A stretch of DNA of 42,717 nucleotides from an uncultured delta proteobacterium (GCA_903911225.1 CAIWCT010000009.1:1-42717); one strand, 5' to 3'. Positions 19,584 to 28,342 are shown, counted from the first letter of the stretch. The notes: generated by a model not told the origin, from the sequence alone. Numbers and translations are program-made.

Positions 19584-19853
19584 TTATAGGGGTATACGGC
19601 GCAGCTTTGCGTAGCTTGAGATGGTGGAAATAGCCTGATTGAGGCGCTGTAAACGCTGGTTTTTCGCCTTTACGGCCATAATGTCATCAAGGGGGACCTG
19701 CTCGCCCCGGATTTCCCGCTGGACAATGCCGATATTGACAACTATCGATTTGAGATCGGCAGGGGTATACTGTTTGATATTTGCCACCGAGATGGTGGTT
19801 ACCCCCTTTGCAATATCCCATGCAAGCATTTTAGGACTTCCGGCTATGGCCAT
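19584..19853 (-). CDS. Small conserved-looking hypothetical protein (89 aa)
   Basis: MAIAGSPKMLAWDIAKGVTTISVANIKQYTPADLKSIVVNIGIVQREIRG; GAAAGG RBS upstream of the ATG at 19853. The longer ORF start (19922) would run through the terminator at 19912-19942. Confidence 0.6.
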   Translation of the reverse strand: MAIAGSPKMLAWDIAKGVTTISVANIKQYTPADLKSIVVNIGIVQREIRGEQVPLDDIMAVKAKNQRLQRLNQAISTISSYAKLRRIPL

Positions 19854-19911
19854 ATGGTATCGCCTTTCTTTTTTCGACTTATAGCACAGGCAGTACTGTT
19901 CATGAAAGAAG

Positions 19912-19942
19912 AAAAGGCCCAATGCCGGGCATTGGGCCTTTT
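19912..19942 (-). terminator. Rho-independent terminator (downstream of 19991-20767)
   Basis: AAAAGGCCCAATGC-CGG-GCATTGGGCCTTTT. Confidence 0.85.
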
Positions 19943-19990
19943 CCGGTAGAACGCTTACTTACAAGTTTCAGAAAACCTATGTTGCCGGAA

Positions 19991-20767
19991 TTACTTTACC
20001 ACTATCGTTGCAGTGCATGTGTTCACGGAAACCTCAACATCGCCGGCTGCTAAAGTAAACGGATTTACAAAAGCAATGGCAATGATGATTTTTGTGCCGA
20101 TTCTCAGCTGAATCAGGGGCTTGATAGCATCGCTGTCGAATGCAGCTTTGTCGCCTTTGACAAAAGCGGGGTCGCCGCTGCCGATAATGATAAAAGGCAT
20201 AATGGGCTGAACAAAGGCTAACAGTTTGCTGACCTTGCCGGGGATAATTTTCTTCAGCTCGCAGGTCTCGTTGTCGGGGGTGCAGTTATCCGGCGAACCG
20301 AATTTTTTGCCTGATTGCAGCCCGTAGTTATCTACCCCATCATAGCCAATATAACCAATAAAAGTATCGCATGTCAGATTAATGTCGCTTATGTGAATAC
20401 CATCCTCAGGCGAGTTCTGGTCAACCACCGCCGTACTATTATCAAGTTCATAATAGCCGACAATGGTCGGATCCATTACCACCTCAGACATCAGGATCGT
20501 TTTATTATCCCCTTCCCGTATTCCTACTGCCTGGCAGCAGAAGATGGATAGAGAGGCGGAGTGCGACATGCAGGACTCATTATCAAAACAGGGTTTAGAA
20601 AATGTTACATTATCAGTGCCATGGCTCGTGACGATAGACCACTTGCCTTCCCAGTTCTCGCAATAGGAACTATAGGGGGTACAGGTCGTGTTGGCTTGAA
20701 CAAATGTGGATTGTGCTGATATCAGCAGGGCGCTAACTGCTACTAGAAACAACATGCTTTTTTTCAT
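19991..20767 (-). CDS. Secreted hypothetical protein, paralog of 21009-21731
   Basis: Signal peptide MKKSMLFLVAVSALLISAQSTFVQA; C-term KKIIPGKVSKLLAFVQPIMPFIIIGSGDPAFVKGDKAAFDSDAIKPLIQLRIGTKIIIAIAFVNPFTLAAGDVEVSVNTCTATIVVK. Confidence 0.8.
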   Translation of the reverse strand: MKKSMLFLVAVSALLISAQSTFVQANTTCTPYSSYCENWEGKWSIVTSHGTDNVTFSKPCFDNESCMSHSASLSIFCCQAVGIREGDNKTILMSEVVMDPTIVGYYELDNSTAVVDQNSPEDGIHISDINLTCDTFIGYIGYDGVDNYGLQSGKKFGSPDNCTPDNETCELKKIIPGKVSKLLAFVQPIMPFIIIGSGDPAFVKGDKAAFDSDAIKPLIQLRIGTKIIIAIAFVNPFTLAAGDVEVSVNTCTATIVVK

Positions 20768-20924
20768 ACTACCTCCTTTTTAGTTTTGGTTTTATCCCGT
20801 CAATATCAAATCAAGATTGCCGCTACTATAACAAAGCCTCCGGTTGGTTGCAATGTTAAATTTTTACATTTTTAATAATGAAAAAACAATTTTTTTACAG
20901 CACATTCGATAGCTGCTGCCTGCA

Positions 20925-20963
20925 AAAAAGAAGAGGCCGGGTTTAGGGAGTCCCCGGCCTTTT
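20925..20963 (-). terminator. Rho-independent terminator downstream of 21009-21731
   Basis: GGCCGGG...CCCGGCC stem with a T tract on the minus strand. Confidence 0.65.
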
Positions 20964-21008
20964 CCAGTATACTGCTTGTTTAGCGTAACTAAACTTATAT
21001 TGCCGGAA

Positions 21009-21731
21009 TTACTTTACCGTTATCGTTCCAAGGCATTTGTTCACGGAAACCTCAACATCGCCGGCTGCTAAAGCAAACGGATTTACAAAAGCAATGGCAA
21101 TGATGATTTTTTTGCCGATTCTGAGCTGAATCAGGGGCTTGATAGCGTCGCTGTCAAATGCAGCCTTGTCGCCTCTGACAAAAGCGGGGTCGCCGCTGCC
21201 GATGATGATAAATGGCATAATGGGCTGAACAAACGCCAGCAGCTTGCTGACTTTGGCGGGGATGATTTTCTGCAGGGTGCAGTTGTCATCGGAGCAGTTA
21301 TCCGGCGAACCGTTCTTTTTGCCGGACACAAGGGTTATAGGAGCTGTTACTGCGGATACGGTAAACGAGTTGCAGATGGAGACATAGTCTGAATCGGGAA
21401 TCGTTGCTGATGGGCAATTCTGGCCGCACACAACAATTGCTGCATCGTCAAGTTCATAATAGAAGTTCTGGGTCGGACCAAACTGAATTTTGCGGATCTG
21501 TACGGTTGTATTATCGGATTTTTTTCCATGGGCAATGTATTCCCAGTAATTGCCTTGCGGGCAATCAGGCTTTACGCATACATCAGTAAAGGTCACATTG
21601 TCGGTAACATTCCCGCTGTACGTTAAAACCCAGGTCCCCACCCAGTCATTGGGCAGTGGCGCAGCAAAAACCTGCCCCGCGGCAAACAGTACAGCGCATG
21701 CCGCCATCAATACTAATGCTCTTTTTTTCAT
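21009..21731 (-). CDS. Secreted hypothetical protein, paralog of 19991-20767
   Basis: Signal peptide MKKRALVLMAACAVLFAAGQVFA; C-terminal about 90 aa nearly identical to the neighbouring ORF. Confidence 0.8.
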   Translation of the reverse strand: MKKRALVLMAACAVLFAAGQVFAAPLPNDWVGTWVLTYSGNVTDNVTFTDVCVKPDCPQGNYWEYIAHGKKSDNTTVQIRKIQFGPTQNFYYELDDAAIVVCGQNCPSATIPDSDYVSICNSFTVSAVTAPITLVSGKKNGSPDNCSDDNCTLQKIIPAKVSKLLAFVQPIMPFIIIGSGDPAFVRGDKAAFDSDAIKPLIQLRIGKKIIIAIAFVNPFALAAGDVEVSVNKCLGTITVK

Positions 21732-22003
21732 AACTCCTCCTTTAGTGTTTGGTTTGTGTTGCTACAAATATTCTGTATAGAATACCAAAGCCTTTGGTAT
21801 GTTGCAATAGATTTTAATTAGAAATATTTTACTTCTTACCCTTTTTATAAACAACTTGCAGTGCAAAAAGTTTCTTGAAGGGAGAAGTTTTTTTGCAGAT
21901 GGTATGCACTTGATTTATTTAAGCAACAGAGCGGCCTGATTATTAAAATATAGATCATTTGCCATTGTTGTCTGCTGCTGCTGTGATACAGCATTGACGC
22001 GGT

Positions 22004-22228
22004 TCAGCCCCCGCCGATAAGGGGAAAAATCGAAAGCGTGTCGTCCGGGGCAAGGCTGTAGTCTACATCCCCATGACGGCCGTTTACCAGAAGAACGCCA
22101 ACCTCGGACTCGGAAATGCCCAGTTCCTGCAGCACATAGCTGATCCGGCAGGCCTCGGGGCAGTCAAAATTTTTCTCCCCGAACCGCCCCGTGCGAAATG
22201 ATGCAAACAGTTTAACGGTAATATTCAT
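22004..22228 (-). CDS. MoaD/ThiS-family ubiquitin-like sulfur carrier
   Basis: MNITVKLFASFRTGRF...GVLLVNGRHGDVDYSLAPDDTLSIFPLIGGG ends in GG. Start chosen at 22228. Confidence 0.85.
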   Translation of the reverse strand: MNITVKLFASFRTGRFGEKNFDCPEACRISYVLQELGISESEVGVLLVNGRHGDVDYSLAPDDTLSIFPLIGGG

Positions 22229-22292
22229 AGCATGCCCAATAAAAAACGGGGGCGTGTACTGCCCCCGAAAGTTCTGCGTTTCAAAAATGGCA

Positions 22293-24020
22293 TTAAAAAT
22301 CCCAGAAGGAATCGATTTCCTTATCGGTGAAATCCCACACGGTATTGTGCGGCGGGCACAGCTCTTCAAAAAATTCAGGAAGGCGGTCATGCGTACTGTT
22401 GAAGCCCGCCTCCATGTTGAACCCTCGCTCCAGCTTTAACACGGATTTGCCCAGGGCAATCCCATCATCGCCGGTGATGGATGTGCCGTATTTTGCATTG
22501 ACCATGTCGACTATCGCGGTAAATGCTTCGGGTTTGTCAAGCACGGCAAAGGCCACAAACAGGCATAGGCCCGTGCTGTCGATAAGCGCGGTGGCGATCT
22601 GCAGATTGCGCGAAAGCTCCACCTGGCCCTCTTTTTTCAGCGGGTCGACAAAGCCGCCCACCTTGAGGATATTGGTGGCGGTGCTGTAGCCCGCGGTATG
22701 ATCGGCCCCCATGGTCGACGTGGCATAGGTGATGCCCATACCCTTGACCGAGCGTGGATCATAGGCCGGTATCGCCTGCCCTTTGACTACCGGAACCCTT
22801 GACAGGCCATAGGCTTTGCCCACAGCCGCAGTCCCTGCACCCAGCAGCCTGCCCAGATGCGATCCTGAGCCGATCTCTTTTATAAGCCGCAGCGTTCCCG
22901 GCCCGTCGCCGAAGGCGATGATGCCGGCCTCCATGGCAATGCTGACGGTGACGGCGGTTTCAATCGAGTCGATACCGATATCGTCCATCAGGTGATCGGC
23001 CTGGGCGATAAGGTCAAGATCCTCGATGCAGCAGTCGGCACCGAAACCCCAGATGGTTTCATACTCAAAGCCCGATGTCAGGTATGCGCCCTTTTTATCA
23101 TTATAGACCTGTGAGCACTGGATGATGCAGCCCGCGTGGCAGCCGTGGCTGGGCTTGCCGCTGCGCTCTACGATGGTGTCGTGCATGGTCTCGCCGCTGA
23201 TTTTGTCATGGCCGTCGAACCTGCCGGTGCGAAAATTCTCTGTGGGAAGGCCGCCGGCCTCATGCAGGATGTTGACCAGGATATTGGTGCCGTAGGTTTT
23301 CAAGCCCTGGCCCGTGACAGGGTGATCAAGCAAACATTTCGCAAAAACACGGGAGGCTTCCTTGAACTTTTCTGGCTCGGCGATGGCAACGCCCGGAGCG
23401 CCCGCATCGTCAATGGAAATATATTTGATTTTTTTCGAGCCCATCAGGGCCCCGAGGCCGCCGCGGCCGTGGCTGCGCATATTGCCCTCGGGATCGCGCA
23501 CGGAAATATTGGCAAGGGGCATCTTCATTTCACCCGCCGGCCCGATGGAAAGAACGCCCACCTTGTCGCCCCGGCGCTTGCGCACGGCCGTGATGACCTC
23601 GTAGTTGCCCTTGCCGATAAGCTCGGTCTCTTCAGCAATGGTGATGCCGTTTTTGTCGAGGTGCATGCTGTAAAAGGCGTCTTTTTGCGGCAGGCCCTCG
23701 ATAATGATAGCTTTAACGCCGAGCCGCGCCAGGCACTGGGATGACGTACCGCCCGCATTGCTTTCCTTGATGGTGCCGGTAAGCGGGCTTTTGCCGCCCG
23801 CAGACAGCCTGCCGGAATTGGCGCAGGCCGTGCCCGAGAGCATGCCCGGCGCAAAGACCAGCTTGTTGTATTTTCCCAGGGGATGGCAGCCGGGCTTGAC
23901 TTCCTTGGCAACTACTGTTGATGTGAGGGCTCTGCCGCCAAGCGTCTTCCATTCCTGCGGTACGTCTTCGGCAGAAGCTGTGAGGGTGGTCATATTGACC
24001 CGGTAGATTTTCTCAGTCAT
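22293..24020 (-). CDS. Aldehyde ferredoxin oxidoreductase family (tungsten) protein
   Basis: MTEKIYRVNMTTLTASAEDVPQEWKTLGGRALTSTVVAKEV, NSGRLSAGGKSPLTGTIKESNAGG, GRGGLGALMGSKKIKYI. Start chosen at 24020. Confidence 0.92.
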   Translation of the reverse strand: MTEKIYRVNMTTLTASAEDVPQEWKTLGGRALTSTVVAKEVKPGCHPLGKYNKLVFAPGMLSGTACANSGRLSAGGKSPLTGTIKESNAGGTSSQCLARLGVKAIIIEGLPQKDAFYSMHLDKNGITIAEETELIGKGNYEVITAVRKRRGDKVGVLSIGPAGEMKMPLANISVRDPEGNMRSHGRGGLGALMGSKKIKYISIDDAGAPGVAIAEPEKFKEASRVFAKCLLDHPVTGQGLKTYGTNILVNILHEAGGLPTENFRTGRFDGHDKISGETMHDTIVERSGKPSHGCHAGCIIQCSQVYNDKKGAYLTSGFEYETIWGFGADCCIEDLDLIAQADHLMDDIGIDSIETAVTVSIAMEAGIIAFGDGPGTLRLIKEIGSGSHLGRLLGAGTAAVGKAYGLSRVPVVKGQAIPAYDPRSVKGMGITYATSTMGADHTAGYSTATNILKVGGFVDPLKKEGQVELSRNLQIATALIDSTGLCLFVAFAVLDKPEAFTAIVDMVNAKYGTSITGDDGIALGKSVLKLERGFNMEAGFNSTHDRLPEFFEELCPPHNTVWDFTDKEIDSFWDF

Positions 24021-24361
24021 GGGGGCTCTCCTTTTGCTGTGTTTGAAATCTGCTCTTTCTCCTTTCCAAACACGGGAGGCCCGGCCGTTTCCGGCAGAAC
24101 CCATCGGCTTTTGTCCATGAGAGCATAAGCCCAGGTAGGAACAAAAAGCTCGGAGAGCTACTATGAACTATAAAAACAGAGAGGGATGTATGTCAAGCAA
24201 AAATTCGGGAGCCGGCCGGGCATCCCGTAAAATGGAGCAATAAAAAAACTAAGGTTGCATCCCGAAGCTGTAAGCGCAGCGCGAGATGTTTAGTGCGTTT
24301 TTTATTGCCCGGCCAGGCTGATTTTTTTTGTCCGGGCGGTGAAGAATTTGCGCATGGGGCC

Positions 24362-24406
24362 TTGACAGAAAATTGTTTTTTCGTTAATAAAGTTGTAAAT
24401 ACAACT
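24362..24406 (+). promoter_or_regulatory. Sigma70-like promoter (TTGACA-N17-TAATAA) abutting a 16-bp perfect palindrome AGTTGTAAATACAACT
   Basis: Direct reading: -35 at 24362-24367, -10 at 24385-24390, palindrome at 24391-24406, just upstream of the marR-like gene. Confidence 0.75.
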
Positions 24407-24438
24407 AATTTTGCCAACTCTTTTCCGGATGCTGCGCT

Positions 24439-24879
24439 ATGAATGTTGTCGATCACGAGAGCAATTTGGGTCATATGCTGGGGCGCACGTCGCGGGCCAT
24501 GCTCAATATGCTGCAAAAAAAATTCCGGCAGGCAGGCTGCGCTATTACCGTCGAGCAGTGGACGCTGCTTATCAATATCCGCAATGCCGGCGGCCAGTCG
24601 CAGCAGCAGTTAGCCGAGCTGGTCTATCTGGATAAAACAACCGTAGCCCGCCTTGCCGCGGGGCTTGAGAAAAAGGGGCTTATCAGCCGTGAATCCGTCA
24701 GCGCCGACCGGCGGCAAAAGCGCCTGGTCATCACGTCGCGGGGCACGGCTTTGCTGGCAACCTTAAAGCCGATAGCCCTCGCGGCCCAGCAGCTGGTGCT
24801 GCAGGATATGGATCCGGAAAAGCTTAAGTGCTGCCGCGAGGTGCTGATGCGGGTGTATAACACGATCCTTGGTCAATAA
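24439..24879 (+). CDS. MarR-family transcriptional regulator
   Basis: FRQAGCAITVEQWTLLINIRNAGGQSQQQLAELVYLDKTTVARLAAGLEKKGLISRESVSADRRQKRLVITSRG. Confidence 0.93.
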   Translation: MNVVDHESNLGHMLGRTSRAMLNMLQKKFRQAGCAITVEQWTLLINIRNAGGQSQQQLAELVYLDKTTVARLAAGLEKKGLISRESVSADRRQKRLVITSRGTALLATLKPIALAAQQLVLQDMDPEKLKCCREVLMRVYNTILGQ

Positions 24880-24926
24880 TTTTTCACCGGCGCCGCTCAT
24901 TCGGCCCGATACACAGGAGAACAGAG

Positions 24927-26378
24927 ATGATTAAAAAAATTGCAGTTGTCATTGGCCTCATTATTGTAGTTGCGGTTGCCGGGTTGATCGGTATGTATAA
25001 ATATGAAAACCGGCGACTGAGTCCTGACTATTTTCAGTACTATAAAACGCAAGATACCGTGCCTGAAGGCAAGGTGGGCGTCTTTGTCACCGGACTCATC
25101 GTGCCGGAAACGCTGGGCACTGTCTTTTTTTATAATATATTCAACAAGATCACTGCCAACGTTATCCCGTGGCCTTTCAGGATTCTGGCAGGCATAGACA
25201 AGGGCGTCGCCCTGTTTGACCCTGAGCGCTACTGCGAATTTAGCGAATTTACGCCCAAGCGGCTGGTGGATGCCGAGGGCAGCGATCGGGATATCGACGG
25301 TGAGCCTTATATGGAGAAGTACAAGCGCGGCGAGGTTATCTGGCAGCCCCCCGCAAAAATGATTCATAAGGACAACGGCTATTTTCTTTACACAAAGCGC
25401 AAGGGCGGCATTCCGAGCCTTGCGGGAAAGATGCTCGGCAAGGCCCGGCTCTGGTACTATGACAAGGGCATTGTTCAGAAAAAGATCCCTCACGAAAAGG
25501 GCACGTTTGATATCATCAGCAAGGCTATGGAGCAAATTGAAAAAAGTCATCCCGGCATCATGTGGCGTGCTGAGTGCAGTGTGTATTATTACGAAATGAA
25601 ACAGAAGCTCTATGAGATGCTCGATGCCGGCTGCACGACCATCGTGCTTGCAGCGCCCATGGCCATTTATTCCCATTTTGAAGAATTTGATTCAGGCTTC
25701 CGCCACAGCAGCGAATATATTGAAGAGTGGGAAAAGGCGCATCCGGGTAAAAAAATTAAGATCATCATGGCACCGCAAATGGGCGACTTTAAACCCCTTC
25801 GCGAAGCATACCTGGCCATGCTCAAGGACCGCCTGGACACGCTGCCAAAAAATTCGTCGGTTGCCGTTGCCGCAACCGTGCACGGGCTTCCCTGGGACCA
25901 GCGGTCGTGGGAGGCCTGGATCGAGCTTGCGCCCGCGTATCGCGCGCCAATGCTTGATGAAATCCAAAAGCTACTGAGCAGCTACGGTTTTTCGAAGACC
26001 ACGGTCATGAGCTGCCAGGATGAGTTTGCCGACCCGATTCGTGACCCCAAGGACAAGTACCTTTCAACCAGCGAGGCCTACTGGAAAGCAATCAATGAAG
26101 GCTACGATTATGCGATCGCCCTGCCGCTGGAGTTTTTTGTGGAGAACAGCGACACCCTGTACTACCACGCCATAAAAAACTATGAGGGCTTTGCCGGGTA
26201 CAATGTCTATGAGCCCATCAATTATCCTGACTGGTCCGTGCCGTATACGCGTGAGTTTGTTCAAGGGAAAACACATATTATATATAATGGCGTGCCCGTC
26301 GGGAAGTATCAGCATTTTGTGGTCGATGCATTATATTCGGCTGTAAATTCTGTGCTCAGCCGCGGTGCAGCAAAGTAA
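24927..26378 (+). CDS. Membrane-anchored ferrochelatase/chelatase-like protein (putative)
   Basis: N-terminal TM IAVVIGLIIVVAVAGLIGMYKY. The C-terminal half carries a ferrochelatase-like pattern: VAATVHGLPW ... YRAPMLDEIQKLLSSYGF ... YLSTSEAYWKAINEGYDYAIALPLEFFVENSDTLYYHAIKNY. Confidence 0.6.
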   Translation: MIKKIAVVIGLIIVVAVAGLIGMYKYENRRLSPDYFQYYKTQDTVPEGKVGVFVTGLIVPETLGTVFFYNIFNKITANVIPWPFRILAGIDKGVALFDPERYCEFSEFTPKRLVDAEGSDRDIDGEPYMEKYKRGEVIWQPPAKMIHKDNGYFLYTKRKGGIPSLAGKMLGKARLWYYDKGIVQKKIPHEKGTFDIISKAMEQIEKSHPGIMWRAECSVYYYEMKQKLYEMLDAGCTTIVLAAPMAIYSHFEEFDSGFRHSSEYIEEWEKAHPGKKIKIIMAPQMGDFKPLREAYLAMLKDRLDTLPKNSSVAVAATVHGLPWDQRSWEAWIELAPAYRAPMLDEIQKLLSSYGFSKTTVMSCQDEFADPIRDPKDKYLSTSEAYWKAINEGYDYAIALPLEFFVENSDTLYYHAIKNYEGFAGYNVYEPINYPDWSVPYTREFVQGKTHIIYNGVPVGKYQHFVVDALYSAVNSVLSRGAAK

Positions 26379-26391
26379 GGAGAGAAAACTT

Positions 26392-27366
26392 ATGGCTGCA
26401 GCTGCAAAAAAGACGGTCTGTAAGGTTGATCCGGTTCTGTGCACCGGCTGCGGGGCCTGCGCCGAGGCATGTCCCATGCATATTCTTTTGGTCAGGGACG
26501 GCCTGAGCGCCATGACCAAAAGCCGTCTGTGCCTTGAATGCGGCTCCTGCGTGCGGGCCTGCCCGCAGCATGCCATCGCAGTTTCAACGGGCGATGGGGC
26601 TGACGCCGATGACGGGCAGCCTGCGGAGGCTGCGGATGCTCCCGTGATTTTCACCCATGTGCTTGACGCTGTTATGGCCATCGCCGCAGAGGAACTGAGC
26701 CCACGGCAGGTATTTTCTTATAACGGCATGGATGTGTCGGATCTCAACGTCATAGAGGCCGACGATGCACAGGGGTTTGCTCGCTGCTATACAGCTGACA
26801 AGCTGCTGAAAATGTATCAGTCCCGCTTCACCTTTTTCGACCAGATGTCTGTGGATGTCTTCGGGCTTGTGCCTGCTCCCGAATACGATCTGCCCATTTT
26901 CATGTTCGACTGGTCCGAGTCAAGCGACTCGATTTTTTATATCTGTGACTTTTACCCAACCGAAGACCCCGGAAGAAACCAGAACTATCTTGCCAGGTAT
27001 CTGTATGAGCCCCTTGACGAGCTGTATCAGCGCAGCAGCACGATTCCGGGGCTGCGGCCCATCCCGCTTCACTGGGTGCGCTCCCTTAATTCGCCCTACA
27101 TGATAACAGGCAATATCGAGAAGAACCCCCGCGAAAATATCGGCAGGCTCTTCAACAGCACGATCGACTATCTGCGGGCCTGGATCGGCCTGTGGAAAAA
27201 GGCCGTGCCCTGCGACCTGCAGTCGCGCCATATGCAGCTTGTGACCGAGCGGCGGCGCGTATTTCGCGATCTTTATCTTGAAAACGACCCGGGCATCGGC
27301 ACCATCAATAAATTTATCGGTGAGGAAAAGGGCGATCGCGTGCTAAAACTCATAATACCTGAATAA
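26392..27366 (+). CDS. 2x[4Fe-4S] ferredoxin domain fused to a ferredoxin-dependent bilin reductase-like domain
   Basis: CTGCGACAEACPMHILL and CLECGSCVRACPQHAIAV are [4Fe-4S] motifs. The C-terminal part LPIFMFDWSESSDSIFYICDFYPTE...YLARYLYEPLDELYQR...YLENDPGIGTINKFIGEEKGDRVLKLIIP resembles FDBR (PcyA/PebB) signatures such as ENDP-x-G-x-L-x-R-F-x-GEEW. Confidence 0.65.
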   Translation: MAAAAKKTVCKVDPVLCTGCGACAEACPMHILLVRDGLSAMTKSRLCLECGSCVRACPQHAIAVSTGDGADADDGQPAEAADAPVIFTHVLDAVMAIAAEELSPRQVFSYNGMDVSDLNVIEADDAQGFARCYTADKLLKMYQSRFTFFDQMSVDVFGLVPAPEYDLPIFMFDWSESSDSIFYICDFYPTEDPGRNQNYLARYLYEPLDELYQRSSTIPGLRPIPLHWVRSLNSPYMITGNIEKNPRENIGRLFNSTIDYLRAWIGLWKKAVPCDLQSRHMQLVTERRRVFRDLYLENDPGIGTINKFIGEEKGDRVLKLIIPE

Positions 27367-27380
27367 GAGGAGAAAGCATT

Positions 27381-28334
27381 ATGAAGACAGCGGAACAAAT
27401 CCTGTCAGGCGAAGCACTCGAGATGTTTGAAAAAATTGCAGCCATCTGGCCGCCAATTATAAGGCAGCGTAAAAAAGACAAAATCCTTCTAATGCTTTTC
27501 CTGCTTGCGCAGGCGCGAAAGATAAAGAAAGCCGATGCCGCCCTGGTTATCGAGGCCACGCGCCTGGTAGTCCCCAAATCCTATGACCCGCTGTTTCATA
27601 TGTTTGAGGACATGGAGGGTTTTAAGAAGCGCATGCTTGAGCCCTTTTTGAGCGAAGCGGCCTACAACAAAATTCCCGTGAAGGTCAGGCGCTGGCCCAA
27701 CCCCCGGCCGCGCAAAAAAGCGGCTGCCAAACAGGCGAAAACCATTCTTGCCGTCTGCGCAAGCCCGCGAGCCCGTGGCAATACCGACCTGCTCATCGAC
27801 GAGGCCCTGCGCGGTGCGGCCGACGCCGGCGCGCTAACGGAAAAGATCATGCTCCATAAAATCAAGATGGGGTACTGCATCGGGTGCCGAAAATGCAAGG
27901 AGCCGGGCTATGAAAAAATCTGCGTCATCAATGACGACATGTCGCAGGTCTATCAGAAAATTATTGATGCCGACGCGCTGATAATAGGCTTTCCTATCTA
28001 TACCGGCAGGGAGTGCGCCCAGCTCTCAACATTTTTTGATCGCTGGGACGGCTATGAGCGATACATGCTCACCTCCTGTCTCAAGCCGGGCAGGAAATCC
28101 ATGGTGATCGGCACCTGGGGCTATCCCTGTATCGACACCTATGACCATGTGATTGAAAACATTATCTCCATTCTCAATCTCCATAAGGTCGAAACAGTAG
28201 AGGCCTTGTCGGCCTGCGGGTTTGAGGGCATGCTGCATGGCCTTGACGCTGAGAGGAAAGGCGTTATCGCGCGCCATCCGAAACAGCTCAAAAAAGCCTA
28301 TGAGGCCGGGTGTGCCCTGGCCTGCAGCCGTTAG
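27381..28334 (+). CDS. NADPH-dependent FMN reductase / flavodoxin-like protein with an N-terminal extension
   Basis: ILAVCASPRARGNTDLLIDEALRGAADAGA, MGYCIGCRKCKEPGYEKICVINDDM, ADALIIGFPIYTGRECAQLSTFFDRW. Confidence 0.85.
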   Translation: MKTAEQILSGEALEMFEKIAAIWPPIIRQRKKDKILLMLFLLAQARKIKKADAALVIEATRLVVPKSYDPLFHMFEDMEGFKKRMLEPFLSEAAYNKIPVKVRRWPNPRPRKKAAAKQAKTILAVCASPRARGNTDLLIDEALRGAADAGALTEKIMLHKIKMGYCIGCRKCKEPGYEKICVINDDMSQVYQKIIDADALIIGFPIYTGRECAQLSTFFDRWDGYERYMLTSCLKPGRKSMVIGTWGYPCIDTYDHVIENIISILNLHKVETVEALSACGFEGMLHGLDAERKGVIARHPKQLKKAYEAGCALACSR

Positions 28335-28342
28335 CGCTGGCA

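Noticed and set aside
24237-24308. Inverted repeat GCAATAAAAAAAC / GTTTTTTATTGC upstream of marR
   Set aside because: A-tract-rich with one length mismatch; could be a terminator or small RNA end, but evidence is too weak to call.
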